This document shows, piece by piece, positions 9,056-17,544 of a DNA stretch of 64,000 nucleotides. The translations under genes were made by a program, and so were the position numbers. The DNA is taken from NCBI GenBank assembly GCA_944330115.1, contig CALVIN010000004.1, positions 124,001-188,000 on the forward strand, written 5' to 3'. Under the pieces are notes generated by a model. It searched no databases. It had not been told where the DNA came from and worked only from the letters and a program-made list of their open reading frames with translations. How positions within the stretch are numbered: the first letter of the stretch is position 1; each line of letters begins with the position of its first letter. Origin of the DNA: an uncultured Clostridia bacterium. Its GTDB lineage: Bacteria > Bacillota > Clostridia > Christensenellales > Borkfalkiaceae.

Positions 9056-9087
9056 TGCTAATTCGCACCCATTTTTGTAAAATTTTT

Positions 9088-9172
9088 GCGCGCCGCTTTC
9101 GTGTGTAAAAAGCGGCGCGCATATGCGTCTTTATTATTGTGTTTTTTAAGTCCGCCGCGCAAAAACGCGGCG
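9088..9172. repeat. Two GC-rich inverted repeats
   Basis: 9088-9099 pairs perfectly with 9109-9120 (12 bp), and 9153-9159 with 9166-9172 (7 bp). Both lie between the 3' end of the GltD-like gene and the MATE promoter. Neither is followed by a U-tract on the minus strand, so termination is possible but not typical. Confidence 0.5.
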
Positions 9173-9192
9173 CATATGTGCCTGAAGGGATA

Positions 9193-10461
9193 TTATTTGC
9201 TCTTCTCTTCGGGCGCCTTCGCCTCTTCGGGCTTGTCCTCTTTTGAAAGGCCCTTCAAATATGCGTCCATGGCCAGCGCCACGCGCTTTGCCTGCTCAAC
9301 GGCCTCAACTACAGTCTTTGCGCCCTTGACCACATCGCCCGAGGCAAACAGGCCGGGGATAGAGGTCATGCCGTTCTCGTCTATCTTGGCAAGTCCGCGG
9401 CTGGTGAGCTCCAGGCCGAAGGTGGTGGTGAGCAGCAGGGTAGAGGGCTTCTGCGAAACGGCTATTATAACCGAATCTGCCTTTATGAACTCCGTCTCGT
9501 CCGACATGGAAATCACCTTGTGGTTCTCGTCGCACACGGTGTTCTTAAAGTAGACGCCGTTGTCGGTTATCTCCACGGGCGCCTTGTTGTATATAACTTC
9601 CGCTCCCTCGATCTTTGCATATTCAAGCTCGTCGGTGTTGGCGGTGGAGCGGTCGCTGCGCACTATTATTTTAACGTCGCGCACGCCGTGCCTCAGTGCC
9701 GTGCGGGCGGCGTCCATGGCAACGTTGCCCGCGCCTATAACTATAACGCTCTTGCCCAGGTTATAAACGTCGGGCGATTCAAGGTAGTGCACGCCGTAGT
9801 GCACGTTGCCCAGCGTTTCGCCCTTGATGTTCAGCGTGTTTGGCCAGGTGACGCCCGTACCTATGGATATGGCCTTGAATCCGTCGCGGAACAGTTCCTC
9901 TATGCCGAACACCTTGCCTATCGTCATGTTGGGCCTTACCTTTATGCCCATATTGTGCATGAGCGTGTCGTACCTGTCTATGAACGACTTGGGCAGCCTG
10001 AATTCGGGTATGCCGAAGCGGAGCACGCCGCCTATCTTGGCCTTCGATTCAAACACCGTAACGTCATATCCCAGCTGCGCCATCTTTATGGCGGTGGTGA
10101 TGCCCGCGGGGCCCGAACCTATAACGGCCACCTTTATGCCGTTTGCGGGCGCGCAGTCGATATTAACTATGTCGAGATATCTCTCCGAGATGAAATTCTC
10201 GATCGTGCTTATCTCCACGGGATCGCCCTTTATGCCGCGCACGCAGTGCCCCTGGCACTGCCTGCCGTGGTCGCACACTATCGAGCATATCACCGAGAGC
10301 GGGTTGTTGTCGAACAGCATCTTGCCTGCTTCGTCGATGTTGCCGTTCAAAAAGGCCTGTATCATCTGCGGAATGGGCGTGTTTATAGGGCAGCCCGTCC
10401 TGCACAGCGGCTTTTTGCAGTTCAAACATTTTTTAGCTTCTGGTATTACATTATGTGGCAT
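9193..10461 (-). CDS. Orphan GltD/NfnB-like NADPH flavoprotein
   Basis: A 422-aa member of the glutamate-synthase small-subunit family. The N-terminal iron-sulfur region has CLNCKKPLCRTGCP (about residues 12-25) and further cysteines in CSIVCDHGRQCQGHC. It is followed by an FAD site VIGSGPAGI near 110 and an NADPH site VIGAGNVAMD near 250. The family includes GltD, NfnB (ferredoxin:NADP transhydrogenase) and sulfide dehydrogenase SudA. No GltB or NfnA partner gene is adjacent, so the role is undecided; a redox link with the hydrogenase is only a possibility. A G-rich site (GGGGGAAG) precedes the ATG. It lies 84 bp behind the HIT gene and is probably co-transcribed with it. Confidence 0.85.
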   Translation of the reverse strand: MPHNVIPEAKKCLNCKKPLCRTGCPINTPIPQMIQAFLNGNIDEAGKMLFDNNPLSVICSIVCDHGRQCQGHCVRGIKGDPVEISTIENFISERYLDIVNIDCAPANGIKVAVIGSGPAGITTAIKMAQLGYDVTVFESKAKIGGVLRFGIPEFRLPKSFIDRYDTLMHNMGIKVRPNMTIGKVFGIEELFRDGFKAISIGTGVTWPNTLNIKGETLGNVHYGVHYLESPDVYNLGKSVIVIGAGNVAMDAARTALRHGVRDVKIIVRSDRSTANTDELEYAKIEGAEVIYNKAPVEITDNGVYFKNTVCDENHKVISMSDETEFIKADSVIIAVSQKPSTLLLTTTFGLELTSRGLAKIDENGMTSIPGLFASGDVVKGAKTVVEAVEQAKRVALAMDAYLKGLSKEDKPEEAKAPEEKSK

Positions 10462-10545
10462 TGTTTTCTTCCCCCGAAAAAAATTTTTGGTTTAAGTAAA
10501 AATATTTTGCCCTTGCGGGCGCGTGCCCTCGGGCCTTTAAAGGCG

Positions 10546-10974
10546 TCAAAGCGCCGCCTTTATCTTTGCTATCATCTCGGCATACTGCTCGTCGGTAAGG
10601 TAGGTCTTGCCGGGGTTCATCTCAAACACGCCTCCCCATTCAAAACCGTCTTTATACTTGGGGCAGAGGTGCACGTGCAGGTGGCAGCCCGTGTCGCCGT
10701 AGGCGCCGTAGTTCACCTTGTCGGGCTTGAACGCCTTGTGTATTGCCCTCGCCGCCCTTGCAACGTCGGCAAAAAATCTGTTTCTCTCGTCGTCGGAGAT
10801 GTCAACCATCTCGCTCACGTGGTCCTTGTATGCAACTATGCACCTTCCCGGGTGGCTCTGCTCTTTAAAGAGTATCAGCGTGCTCACGTCGAGGTCGCAT
10901 ATGTATATGCCGAACTTTTCCAAAAGCTCGCCGCGCATGCAATACCCGCACGAAGGGTCTTTGATATGTTCCAT
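10546..10974 (-). CDS. HIT-family nucleotide hydrolase
   Basis: A 142-aa histidine-triad protein with the signature HLHVHLCPKY, in which the middle His is the nucleophile in family members that split nucleoside phosphoramidates or dinucleotides. The N-terminal CGYCMRGELLEKFG segment has a Cys pair, possibly zinc-binding. The start at 10974 is preferred because GGGGG lies about 8 nt before it; an in-frame ATG 24 nt upstream has no ribosome site. The true substrate is not deducible. It is the first gene of a probable two-gene operon with the GltD-like flavoprotein. Confidence 0.88.
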   Translation of the reverse strand: MEHIKDPSCGYCMRGELLEKFGIYICDLDVSTLILFKEQSHPGRCIVAYKDHVSEMVDISDDERNRFFADVARAARAIHKAFKPDKVNYGAYGDTGCHLHVHLCPKYKDGFEWGGVFEMNPGKTYLTDEQYAEMIAKIKAAL

Positions 10975-11009
10975 GGTGGTTTCCCCCTTAAAATTCATTT
11001 ATCTACATT

Positions 11010-11038
11010 ATTATAACATGCAATTTTTCAATATTCAA
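11010..11038 (-). promoter_or_regulatory. Promoter of the HIT gene
   Basis: On the minus strand, TTGAAT (11038-11033), a 17-bp spacer and a perfect TATAAT (11015-11010). The start would be near 11003, a leader of about 30 nt. Confidence 0.7.
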
Positions 11039-11245
11039 TAGCAAATTTAAAGGAATTATCGTAAAAATATTGCAATTTTGTGCTTATTTTGCATACTACG
11101 CTGCATATTTTGCATAAAACGCCCTATGTTTTTGTCCTGCGCGCAAAATTGCCTATTGCATTTTGCACTTATTTGTGATATCATTGAAATGTAAGTAACT
11201 TTCATAATATGTTATATACAAACAAATCTGTTTGGGAGGTATGCG

Positions 11246-13408
11246 ATGGATCTGTTGCTCATAATAGTCGGCGCGGCGGTAGTGCTGGCGTGCGCCTATG
11301 CGTTTTTTAACTACTTCAGCGTAAAAAAGCTGGAGGAGGGCACCGAGGAGATGGCCGACATCGCCGGCTCCATACGCTCCGGGGCAGATACCTTTATAAA
11401 GTATGAGCTCAAAGTGGTGGCAATAATCTGCGCCGTCATAGCTGTGCTTCTTGGCGTGGTGATAAGCTGGCAGGCCATGCTCGCCTTCATTCTCGGCGGG
11501 GTGATGAGCGCCGCCGCGGGCTGGACGGGGCTTAAAATTGCCACATACGCAAACGTAAGGGTGGCAAACCGCGCCCGCACCACGGGAAATTTAGGCAGAA
11601 CGCTGAAAGTTGCATTAAAGGGCGGCTCGGTGATGGGTCTGTGCGTGGCGGGCTTCGCGCTGTTCGGCGCGCTCGTCGTATACGCCGCCTTCGGCATAGG
11701 CATGGGGCAGATAGACGACGTCGCCAACAAGGCCGAGGCGCTCAACTGGCTGGGGCTCTCTTCGGGCTTCACCATGACGCTCTCGGGCTATGCGCTCGGC
11801 TGTTCGGTGATAGCGCTCTTCAACCGCGTGGGCGGCGGCATATACACAAAGGCCGCCGACATGGGCGCCGACCTCGTCGGCAAGACGGAGGAGCATATTC
11901 CCGAGGACGACCCCCGAAATCCCGCGGTAATTGCCGATAATGTCGGCGACAACGTGGGCGACGTGGCCGGCCTCGGCAGCGACCTTCTGGAGAGCTACGT
12001 CGGCGCAATACTCTCGGGCGTGATACTCGCCTGCGAGCAGTTTTTGCACGGCGTGTACGCCTCGGCGGAGCTACTTAACAAGCTCATGCTCTTTCCCGTA
12101 ATATTTGCGGCGTGCGGCCTCATCGGCTGCGTGATAGGCCTCGGCATAGTGCTCCTTCGCCGCGGCTTTTCAAAGAACCCGCACCGCGAGCTCAATGCGG
12201 CAACGTGGGCGTCGGCGGGCATAACCGTCGTGCTCGGCTGCGTTTTAAGCTACTTTTTGTTCAAAGACAGCGCTCAAAGCTTTTCCGACCTCGGCTTCCG
12301 CGCGGGCGCGTTCTCGCCCTGGCTGGCCTCCGTGCTCGGTATAGCGGCGGGCATCGCCATAGGCTTTATTGCCGAATACTACACAAGTTACGATTTTTCT
12401 CCCACAAAAAAGGTGGCGCAGTCCTCGCGCGAGGGCCCCGCGCTCACGGTTACTCAGGGCATGGCCACGGGCATGATAAGCTGCATGATCCCCGTGATAG
12501 TGCTCGCCGTGGCGCTCTTCGGCTCGTACATACTCTCGGGCTTCTACGGCATATCGTGCGTCGCCATGGGCATGCTCTCTTTTGTGGCGGCCACCGTTTC
12601 GGTGGATACCTACGGCCCCATATCGGATAATGCGGGCGGCATAGCCGAAATGAGCGGCCTCGACCCCGCCGTGCGCGAGATAACAGATAAGCTCGACAGC
12701 GTGGGCAACACCACAGCGGCGGTGGGCAAGGGCTTTTCGATAGGCTCGGCGGCGCTCGCCGCAACCTCGCTTATGATATCCTATATGTACGCCTTCTCCG
12801 AGGGCTCCTCGCCCACGCTCGACGTAATAAACCCCATAGCGCTGTGCGGCGCGCTTGTGGGCGCGGCGCTGCCCTTCATGTTCTCGGGCATGCTCATAGA
12901 GGCGGTGGCAAAGGCGGCGCGCGGCATAGTCGATGAGGTCCGCCGCCAGTTCCGCGAAATAGCCGGGCTGAAAGAGGGCACGGCAAAGCCCGACTATAAG
13001 GCGTGCATAAAGATATCCTCGCAGAACGCGCTCAGGGGCATGAAGGTGCCCTGCATACTCGCCGTCGTCTTCCCGCTTGCGGCAGGCTTCATATTCGGCG
13101 GCCACTTCGTCGGCGGCCTGCTCATCGGCGCAACGCTCTCGGCGGTGATGCTCGCGCTCTATGCGGGCAACGCGGGCGGCTCGTGGGATAACGCCAAAAA
13201 GTATATCGAGGCAGGCGGCCTCGAGGGCTGCGGCAAGGGTTCGCCCGCGCACGATGCCTCGGTAGTCGGCGATACCGTCGGCGATCCGCTCAAAGATACC
13301 GTCGGTCCGTCGCTAAATATTTTAATAAAAATAATGTCCACCGTGTCGCTCGTGGCAGTTGCGGTATTCTCGCAATACAACCTGTTCTCCGTCCTCGGCT
13401 GGGCGTAA
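11246..13408 (+). CDS. hppA: Membrane-bound K+-dependent pyrophosphatase
   Basis: A 720-aa protein with about 16 TM helices that couples cleavage of pyrophosphate to pumping of H+ or Na+ across the membrane. Catalytic loops are intact: GIYTKAADMGADLVGK and DNVGDNVGDVAG near residues 195-250, VDTYGPISDNAGG near 450, and GDTVGDPLKDT near 675. The motif GNTTAAVGKG has Ala at the position where K+-independent enzymes carry Lys, so K+ dependence is expected. Ion specificity is not decidable by eye. GGGAGG precedes the ATG. The upstream spacer (10975-11245) is AT-rich and holds the HIT promoter; no confident promoter for hppA was seen. Confidence 0.96.
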   Translation: MDLLLIIVGAAVVLACAYAFFNYFSVKKLEEGTEEMADIAGSIRSGADTFIKYELKVVAIICAVIAVLLGVVISWQAMLAFILGGVMSAAAGWTGLKIATYANVRVANRARTTGNLGRTLKVALKGGSVMGLCVAGFALFGALVVYAAFGIGMGQIDDVANKAEALNWLGLSSGFTMTLSGYALGCSVIALFNRVGGGIYTKAADMGADLVGKTEEHIPEDDPRNPAVIADNVGDNVGDVAGLGSDLLESYVGAILSGVILACEQFLHGVYASAELLNKLMLFPVIFAACGLIGCVIGLGIVLLRRGFSKNPHRELNAATWASAGITVVLGCVLSYFLFKDSAQSFSDLGFRAGAFSPWLASVLGIAAGIAIGFIAEYYTSYDFSPTKKVAQSSREGPALTVTQGMATGMISCMIPVIVLAVALFGSYILSGFYGISCVAMGMLSFVAATVSVDTYGPISDNAGGIAEMSGLDPAVREITDKLDSVGNTTAAVGKGFSIGSAALAATSLMISYMYAFSEGSSPTLDVINPIALCGALVGAALPFMFSGMLIEAVAKAARGIVDEVRRQFREIAGLKEGTAKPDYKACIKISSQNALRGMKVPCILAVVFPLAAGFIFGGHFVGGLLIGATLSAVMLALYAGNAGGSWDNAKKYIEAGGLEGCGKGSPAHDASVVGDTVGDPLKDTVGPSLNILIKIMSTVSLVAVAVFSQYNLFSVLGWA

Positions 13409-13444
13409 AAGAGCCCATGTATGCAAAACAAATAATGAATAGTA

Positions 13445-13480
13445 GGGGCGGCGCCGCGAAGATCCGCGGCGCCGCCCCCT
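13445..13480 (+). terminator. GC-rich hairpin after hppA
   Basis: A perfect 14-bp stem, 13445-13458 with 13465-13478, loop AAGATC. The U-tract is short (CTT). Confidence 0.6.
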
Positions 13481-13491
13481 TAGAAAAACAT

Positions 13492-13520
13492 AAAAAAAGC
13501 GCCGCAATTTTGCGGCGCTT
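13492..13520 (-). terminator. Terminator of the sugar kinase gene
   Basis: Stem of 10 bp (13497-13506 with 13511-13520). On the minus strand it is followed by a run of seven T, a classic intrinsic terminator just past the kinase stop codon. Confidence 0.85.
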
Positions 13521-13525
13521 AAAAT

Positions 13526-14560
13526 TTACCTTCTTATTTCAAAGTCCTGGTTCATCAGTTTTACTATCGAGTCGACGTCGTCGGTTATGTTGAAGTCGCC
13601 GTGCATGGTGTGCTTTAATACCGAGCTTGCCACGGCAAAGTTGACTATGTCCTGCGGCTCCATCTTTGCCATCATCGCATAAAAGAGTCCGCTCGCAAAG
13701 GCGTCGCCGCCGCCCACTCTGTCGAGTATGGTAAAGCGGAAGGTCTTGCTCTCGTACGTCTTGCCGTCGTACCACAAAAATGCCTTCAGCGAATTTTCGC
13801 TGCCCGAGTGCACATAGCGCACCGTGCGGCCTATCGCCTTAAAGTTCCACTTTTCGTGCAGCGCCTTGAATACCCTGTCCTGCTCGTCGAAGGTGGGCGT
13901 CATCGAAAGCCCGTCCTTTATGTCCTTTCCGTCGGGTCCGATGAGGTTTATGGGCTCTATGCCTATAAGCACGTCGATGTAGGGCATGTATTCGGTCAGG
14001 CAGTCGCGCGCCTCCTGGAATCCCCACAGCGCGCTGCGGAAGTTGCAGTCGAAGCTCACCGTCATACCCAATTCTTTCGCCGCTTTAAGGGCATACATCG
14101 TAAGGTCGCGGCAGTTCTGCGAGAGTGCGGGCGTTATGCCGCTGGTGTGCAGCCAGGTATAGCCTTTCAGCAGCTCCTTAAAGTCTATCGTCGAAAAATC
14201 GTAGGTGGCAAAGGCGGAATTCGCCCTGTCGTAAGTCACCTTGGATGAGCGGACGCCGAAGCCCTCTTCAAGGTAATAGAGGCCCATTCTGCCGCTCTTT
14301 GCGCGTATGCAGGGCGAGCAGTGCACGTCGTTTGCGCGCAGATACCTTATCGCCGCCTTGCCTATCGATGAATCGGGCACCACGGTGAAGTACGAGGCGT
14401 CTATCCCCAGGTTTGAAAGCGACACGGCAACGTTTGCCTCGGCGCCGCCGTAGGTAACTATGAACTGATTTGCCATTCGTATCTTTTCATAGTTGGGCGG
14501 GGCAAGCCTTAACAGCAGCTCGCCCAGGGTTATAAAGCGTTCGTCAAATTTGTAAGCCAT
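13526..14560 (-). CDS. kdgK: PfkB-family sugar kinase, probably 2-keto-3-deoxygluconate kinase
   Basis: A 344-aa ribokinase-fold protein. The N-terminal TLGELLLRLAPP and TYGGAEANVAVSLSNLG match the KdgK branch, which phosphorylates 2-keto-3-deoxygluconate from pectin or glucuronate breakdown. The second PfkB signature DRVGGGDAFASGLFYA near residue 282 supplies the catalytic Asp and the anion hole. No KDPG aldolase or uronate gene is nearby, so the substrate is inferred from similarity only; fructokinase or a related activity is possible. AGGGGG precedes the ATG. It is monocistronic, with its own promoter and terminator. Confidence 0.8.
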   Translation of the reverse strand: MAYKFDERFITLGELLLRLAPPNYEKIRMANQFIVTYGGAEANVAVSLSNLGIDASYFTVVPDSSIGKAAIRYLRANDVHCSPCIRAKSGRMGLYYLEEGFGVRSSKVTYDRANSAFATYDFSTIDFKELLKGYTWLHTSGITPALSQNCRDLTMYALKAAKELGMTVSFDCNFRSALWGFQEARDCLTEYMPYIDVLIGIEPINLIGPDGKDIKDGLSMTPTFDEQDRVFKALHEKWNFKAIGRTVRYVHSGSENSLKAFLWYDGKTYESKTFRFTILDRVGGGDAFASGLFYAMMAKMEPQDIVNFAVASSVLKHTMHGDFNITDDVDSIVKLMNQDFEIRR

Positions 14561-14593
14561 AATTTTCCCCCTTAAGTTATATATGGTAATTTA

Positions 14594-14622
14594 ATTATAA
14601 CACTTGTTTTGATTTTTGTATA
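14594..14622 (-). promoter_or_regulatory. Promoter of the sugar kinase gene
   Basis: On the minus strand, TATACA (14622-14617), a 17-bp spacer and TATAAT (14599-14594), giving a leader of about 27 nt. Confidence 0.6.
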
Positions 14623-14674
14623 TACCCATTTTGTAATTTTTTTTGCCCGCTTTGTAAAATATTTGCAAAAGACT

Positions 14675-14703
14675 TTGCAAAAGGCGGCGTGCGGTGTTAA
14701 AAT
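14675..14703 (+). promoter_or_regulatory. Promoter placed directly before a start codon
   Basis: TTGCAA (14675-14680), a 17-bp spacer and TAAAAT (14698-14703). The ATG of the next gene is at 14710, where transcription itself should start. Confidence 0.6.
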
Positions 14704-14709
14704 ATCTTT

Positions 14710-14988
14710 ATGAAACTCAAAATAGAAGTCATGTCCGAAGCCGACGGCAAGGAATTCGGCGGCACGCAGGTAATGGAGGCCGTCCGCGGCGAATTTATCC
14801 TCGACGAGATCTTCAAACTCAACTTTTTCCGCATAATCATCGACGATATCATAGGCGACGCGCTCTGCTTCCGTCTTATGGAGGGCGCGGCGGCGCACTA
14901 CTATGTGCTCGAGGGCGCGGGCGATACCGCCGTGTTCGAGCGCGAGACCCCCGCCGAGAGCGACTATTTCAAATTCACTCTGCTTTAA
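14710..14988 (+). CDS. Unknown 92-aa protein, probable leaderless mRNA
   Basis: A soluble, acidic, mixed alpha/beta protein with no signal peptide, no membrane helix and no recognised motif. Coding is supported by GC-rich third positions like its neighbours, by the precise promoter placement and by the close following gene (31 nt). No Shine-Dalgarno sequence is present; the -10 box ends 6 nt before the ATG, so the message is expected to begin at or next to the start codon. Probably co-transcribed with the hydroxyacid dehydrogenase downstream. Function unknown. Confidence 0.65.
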   Translation: MKLKIEVMSEADGKEFGGTQVMEAVRGEFILDEIFKLNFFRIIIDDIIGDALCFRLMEGAAAHYYVLEGAGDTAVFERETPAESDYFKFTLL

Positions 14989-15019
14989 GCGCCCTTGCGG
15001 TATTTATTTTTGGTGAGAT

Positions 15020-15997
15020 ATGAACGACAAAAGGCTTAAAATAGTGTCGGTGGATACCGAAACGGTGTCGTGCGGCGATATAGACTTTGCCCCCATAGAA
15101 CAGCTGGGCGAAACTGCGTTTTACGGCGTGCTTACGCCGGAGGCACTCGAGGAGGCGGCGAAGGACGCCGATATACTTCTCGTAAACAAGGCAAACGTCA
15201 CGCGCGGGCTGATATCAAAGTGCGCAAAGCTCAAATATGTGGGCACCTATTCCACGGGCTACAACAATATCGATATCCCCGCCCTCGAGGAGCGGGGCAT
15301 ATTTGCCTGCAACGTGCCCGGCTATTCCACAAACGCCGTCTGCCAGCATGTGTTCGCGCTCATGCTGATGTTTGCCGGCAAGACGGATAAATACGCCTCG
15401 TCGGTGGAGCGCGGCGACTGGCTTAAAAGCGATACATTCTGCTACTTCACCTGGCCGATGGCCGAAATTTACGGCAAGACGTTCGGCGTGTACGGCTACG
15501 GCAGCATAGGCAGGGCGGCGGCGCGCGCCGCCGAGGCGTTCGGCATGAAGGTGATAGTGCACACCCGCACCGCGCCAAAGGACTGCCCCTACGAGCTCGT
15601 CTCCTCCGACGAAATATTTGCCCACAGCGACTTTCTCTCTTTTCACTGCCCTCTCAACGAGCAGACGGCGGGCATAATAAACAAACGCACGCTCTCGCTG
15701 ATGAAGCCGACGGCCGTAATAATAAACACCGCCCGCGGGGGACTTGCCGACGAGGCCGCCCTCGCCGCGGCGCTCAACGAGGGGAGGATAGGCGGAGCCT
15801 GCCTCGACGTTATAACGCGCGAGCCCATGCGCCCCGACTGCCCGCTCATCGGCGCAAAAAACTGCATAATAACGCCGCACATTGCGTGGGGGCCGAGGGA
15901 GACGCGCGCCCGCCTCGTGGAGATGGTGGCGCAGAACATACGCGCCTTTTTAAACGGCACCCCGCAGAACGTTATAACAAGGGGACTGCTCGTATGA
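15020..15997 (+). CDS. D-isomer-specific 2-hydroxyacid dehydrogenase
   Basis: A 325-aa NAD(P)-dependent oxidoreductase. The nucleotide-binding fingerprint is GVYGYGSIGRAA (about residues 156-167). The catalytic Arg lies in NTARGGL near 236, the Glu in DVITREPM near 265 and the His in TPHIAWGP near 284. The pattern is closest to glycerate/hydroxypyruvate reductase-like members, but lactate, phosphoglycerate and other 2-keto acids are also used in this family, so no gene name is given. GGTGAG lies near the ATG. It follows the 92-aa unknown by 31 nt and ends at a strong terminator. Confidence 0.9.
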   Translation: MNDKRLKIVSVDTETVSCGDIDFAPIEQLGETAFYGVLTPEALEEAAKDADILLVNKANVTRGLISKCAKLKYVGTYSTGYNNIDIPALEERGIFACNVPGYSTNAVCQHVFALMLMFAGKTDKYASSVERGDWLKSDTFCYFTWPMAEIYGKTFGVYGYGSIGRAAARAAEAFGMKVIVHTRTAPKDCPYELVSSDEIFAHSDFLSFHCPLNEQTAGIINKRTLSLMKPTAVIINTARGGLADEAALAAALNEGRIGGACLDVITREPMRPDCPLIGAKNCIITPHIAWGPRETRARLVEMVAQNIRAFLNGTPQNVITRGLLV

Positions 15998-16045
15998 CCT
16001 TATAAAAAGTAAAAAGGGCCGCAAACGGCCATACATATTAAGTAA

Positions 16046-16084
16046 ACGCGCCGCGCAGGGTTTTTCCTTGCGCGGCGCGTTTTT
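16046..16084 (+). terminator. Strong intrinsic terminator
   Basis: A 12-bp perfect stem (16046-16057 with 16069-16080) followed by TTTT. A smaller hairpin GGCCGCAAACGGCC at 16017-16030 precedes it. Confidence 0.85.
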
Positions 16085-16136
16085 ATGAGGAGGTATTGTT
16101 TAACAGAAAAAATACTGTAAATGGCTTTGCGTTATT

Positions 16137-17405
16137 TTACGCCATTGCGCCCAGCTCGCTCACAACTTCCGCAAGCCTGTATTCCATCGTGCCCAGGCCG
16201 TAGCTGATGGGCACGGTAAGGCGCAGCATGGTGGCGCGGTATACATTGTTGTCTTCGTTGCTCACGGCGTTGCCGTCGGCGTCGCTCACGTTCACGGCGG
16301 CAAACCATGCCGTCTGAGTGGTGCCGTGCAGCTCGCTCGCCGCGGTGATGCTTACGGGGTTGTAATATACGCCGCTGTGCGCAACTTCGTCCTCGGCGCT
16401 CTCTTCGCCCTCCTCGCTGTCGGAGGAGAGGTCAAGCGTGCCGTATGCGTCTGTTATGGCGGCAATTATGTCGGCATCGGTCTCGGTGTTGAGCTCGTTC
16501 TGCGTGCCGCCCGTAACGTTTACGTTCAGCACGCCCGTGTTTGCCGGCGTGAAAAGACTGATGGTGGTGGCAAAGCTCTCCGAAAGGCTCATGCCGCGTA
16601 TCGCAGTATATAGCGAGTTATTGTCGAACAGGGTGTGGCCTGTGCTATCAAGGCCGCCCACAACGCTCTCTTCGGCGGTGCCGCCCGCCTCTGTGTAGGT
16701 ATAAGTCGCCTCGGTGCAGTCAAAGTTGTAGAACACCTCGTAGGTATACTCTATCTGGCGGCACATGTCGTCCTTGCTTGCGGGCGAAATGCCTGCGGGG
16801 GTGGTGGTGTGCACCTCCTGCTTGCTGTAAACGGGTTCAAGCACCTGCCTTGCCGAGCGGAAGTAGGTGGTCGTTATCATGTAGTCCTCAAACTCCACGC
16901 TGTTGTCGGCTGTGGCGGCGGTATCTGCCCCGCCGTAAACGTACCTGCCGCTCGCGCGCATCTCCGTTTCAAGCACATACACAACTTCCTCGGTGCCCGT
17001 CACTCTGTCGGCGGCGTCCTCCATGTCTATTATGTCGTTTGCCGTAAGGGTGTACTTGTCGAGAGTGTCGGCGCTCCAGTCAAAGTGCTTTGCATAGAAC
17101 GTCGTCTTAAAATAGTGCGCGTTCTCGCCCTCTGCAAAGTTCTCGCTGTCGGTGTAATACTCCACTCTGTATGCCGCGTTGCCGTTTTCGGGCGCGTCGA
17201 AGTTGAGTTCATACAGCAGCACCTCCGCGGTGCGGCCGGCGTTCTCTTCCACGTCGAGCACCGAAGTGCGCTGAATGCCGTCGAAAGTGTCGATATACCA
17301 AAAGGAATCTACGGTTAGTGCGTTTGTTGCCGTGGCGCAGCCCGAAGCGCCCACAACGCAGACGCAGGCGGCCGCTACGGCCAGTAATTTTGCCGTTTTC
17401 TTCAT
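16137..17405 (-). CDS. Large secreted lipoprotein of unknown function
   Basis: A 422-aa protein that starts MKKTAK, has a hydrophobic h-region and a lipobox GASGC with Cys at about residue 23, so it should sit on the outer face of the membrane. The mature part is rich in Thr, Asp, Glu and Tyr with repeated beta-strand-like stretches and an acidic linker (about SEEGEESAEDE). No domain was recognised. The ATG at 17405 is preferred over an in-frame TTG at 17417, since it gives a standard signal peptide. It is transcribed divergently from addB. Confidence 0.78.
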   Translation of the reverse strand: MKKTAKLLAVAAACVCVVGASGCATATNALTVDSFWYIDTFDGIQRTSVLDVEENAGRTAEVLLYELNFDAPENGNAAYRVEYYTDSENFAEGENAHYFKTTFYAKHFDWSADTLDKYTLTANDIIDMEDAADRVTGTEEVVYVLETEMRASGRYVYGGADTAATADNSVEFEDYMITTTYFRSARQVLEPVYSKQEVHTTTPAGISPASKDDMCRQIEYTYEVFYNFDCTEATYTYTEAGGTAEESVVGGLDSTGHTLFDNNSLYTAIRGMSLSESFATTISLFTPANTGVLNVNVTGGTQNELNTETDADIIAAITDAYGTLDLSSDSEEGEESAEDEVAHSGVYYNPVSITAASELHGTTQTAWFAAVNVSDADGNAVSNEDNNVYRATMLRLTVPISYGLGTMEYRLAEVVSELGAMA

Positions 17406-17449
17406 ATATTCTACCAAATTAAAGTTTTATACGATATTAGTCACAATAA

Positions 17450-17478
17450 AGTATACCATATATTTTTGCGATTGTAAA
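17450..17478 (-). promoter_or_regulatory. Promoter of the large lipoprotein gene
   Basis: On the minus strand, TTTACA (17478-17473), a 17-bp spacer and TATACT (17455-17450), with a leader of about 38 nt. Confidence 0.65.
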
Positions 17479-17509
17479 AACTTTTGCGGGCAAATTGCCG
17501 TTAAAATAT

Positions 17510-17538
17510 TTAAAAATGTACATTGGCTGTGCTATAAT
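17510..17538 (+). promoter_or_regulatory. addBA promoter, placed for a leaderless mRNA
   Basis: TTAAAA (17510-17515), a 17-bp spacer and a perfect TATAAT (17533-17538). The addB ATG is at 17545, seven bases after the -10 box. Confidence 0.65.
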
Positions 17539-17544
17539 ACGCTT

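Noticed and set aside
9520-11016. 498-residue plus-strand frame opposite the GltD-like and HIT genes
   Set aside because: It spans two well-supported minus-strand genes and their spacer, and has a shadow-type composition rich in His, Tyr, Val and Arg.
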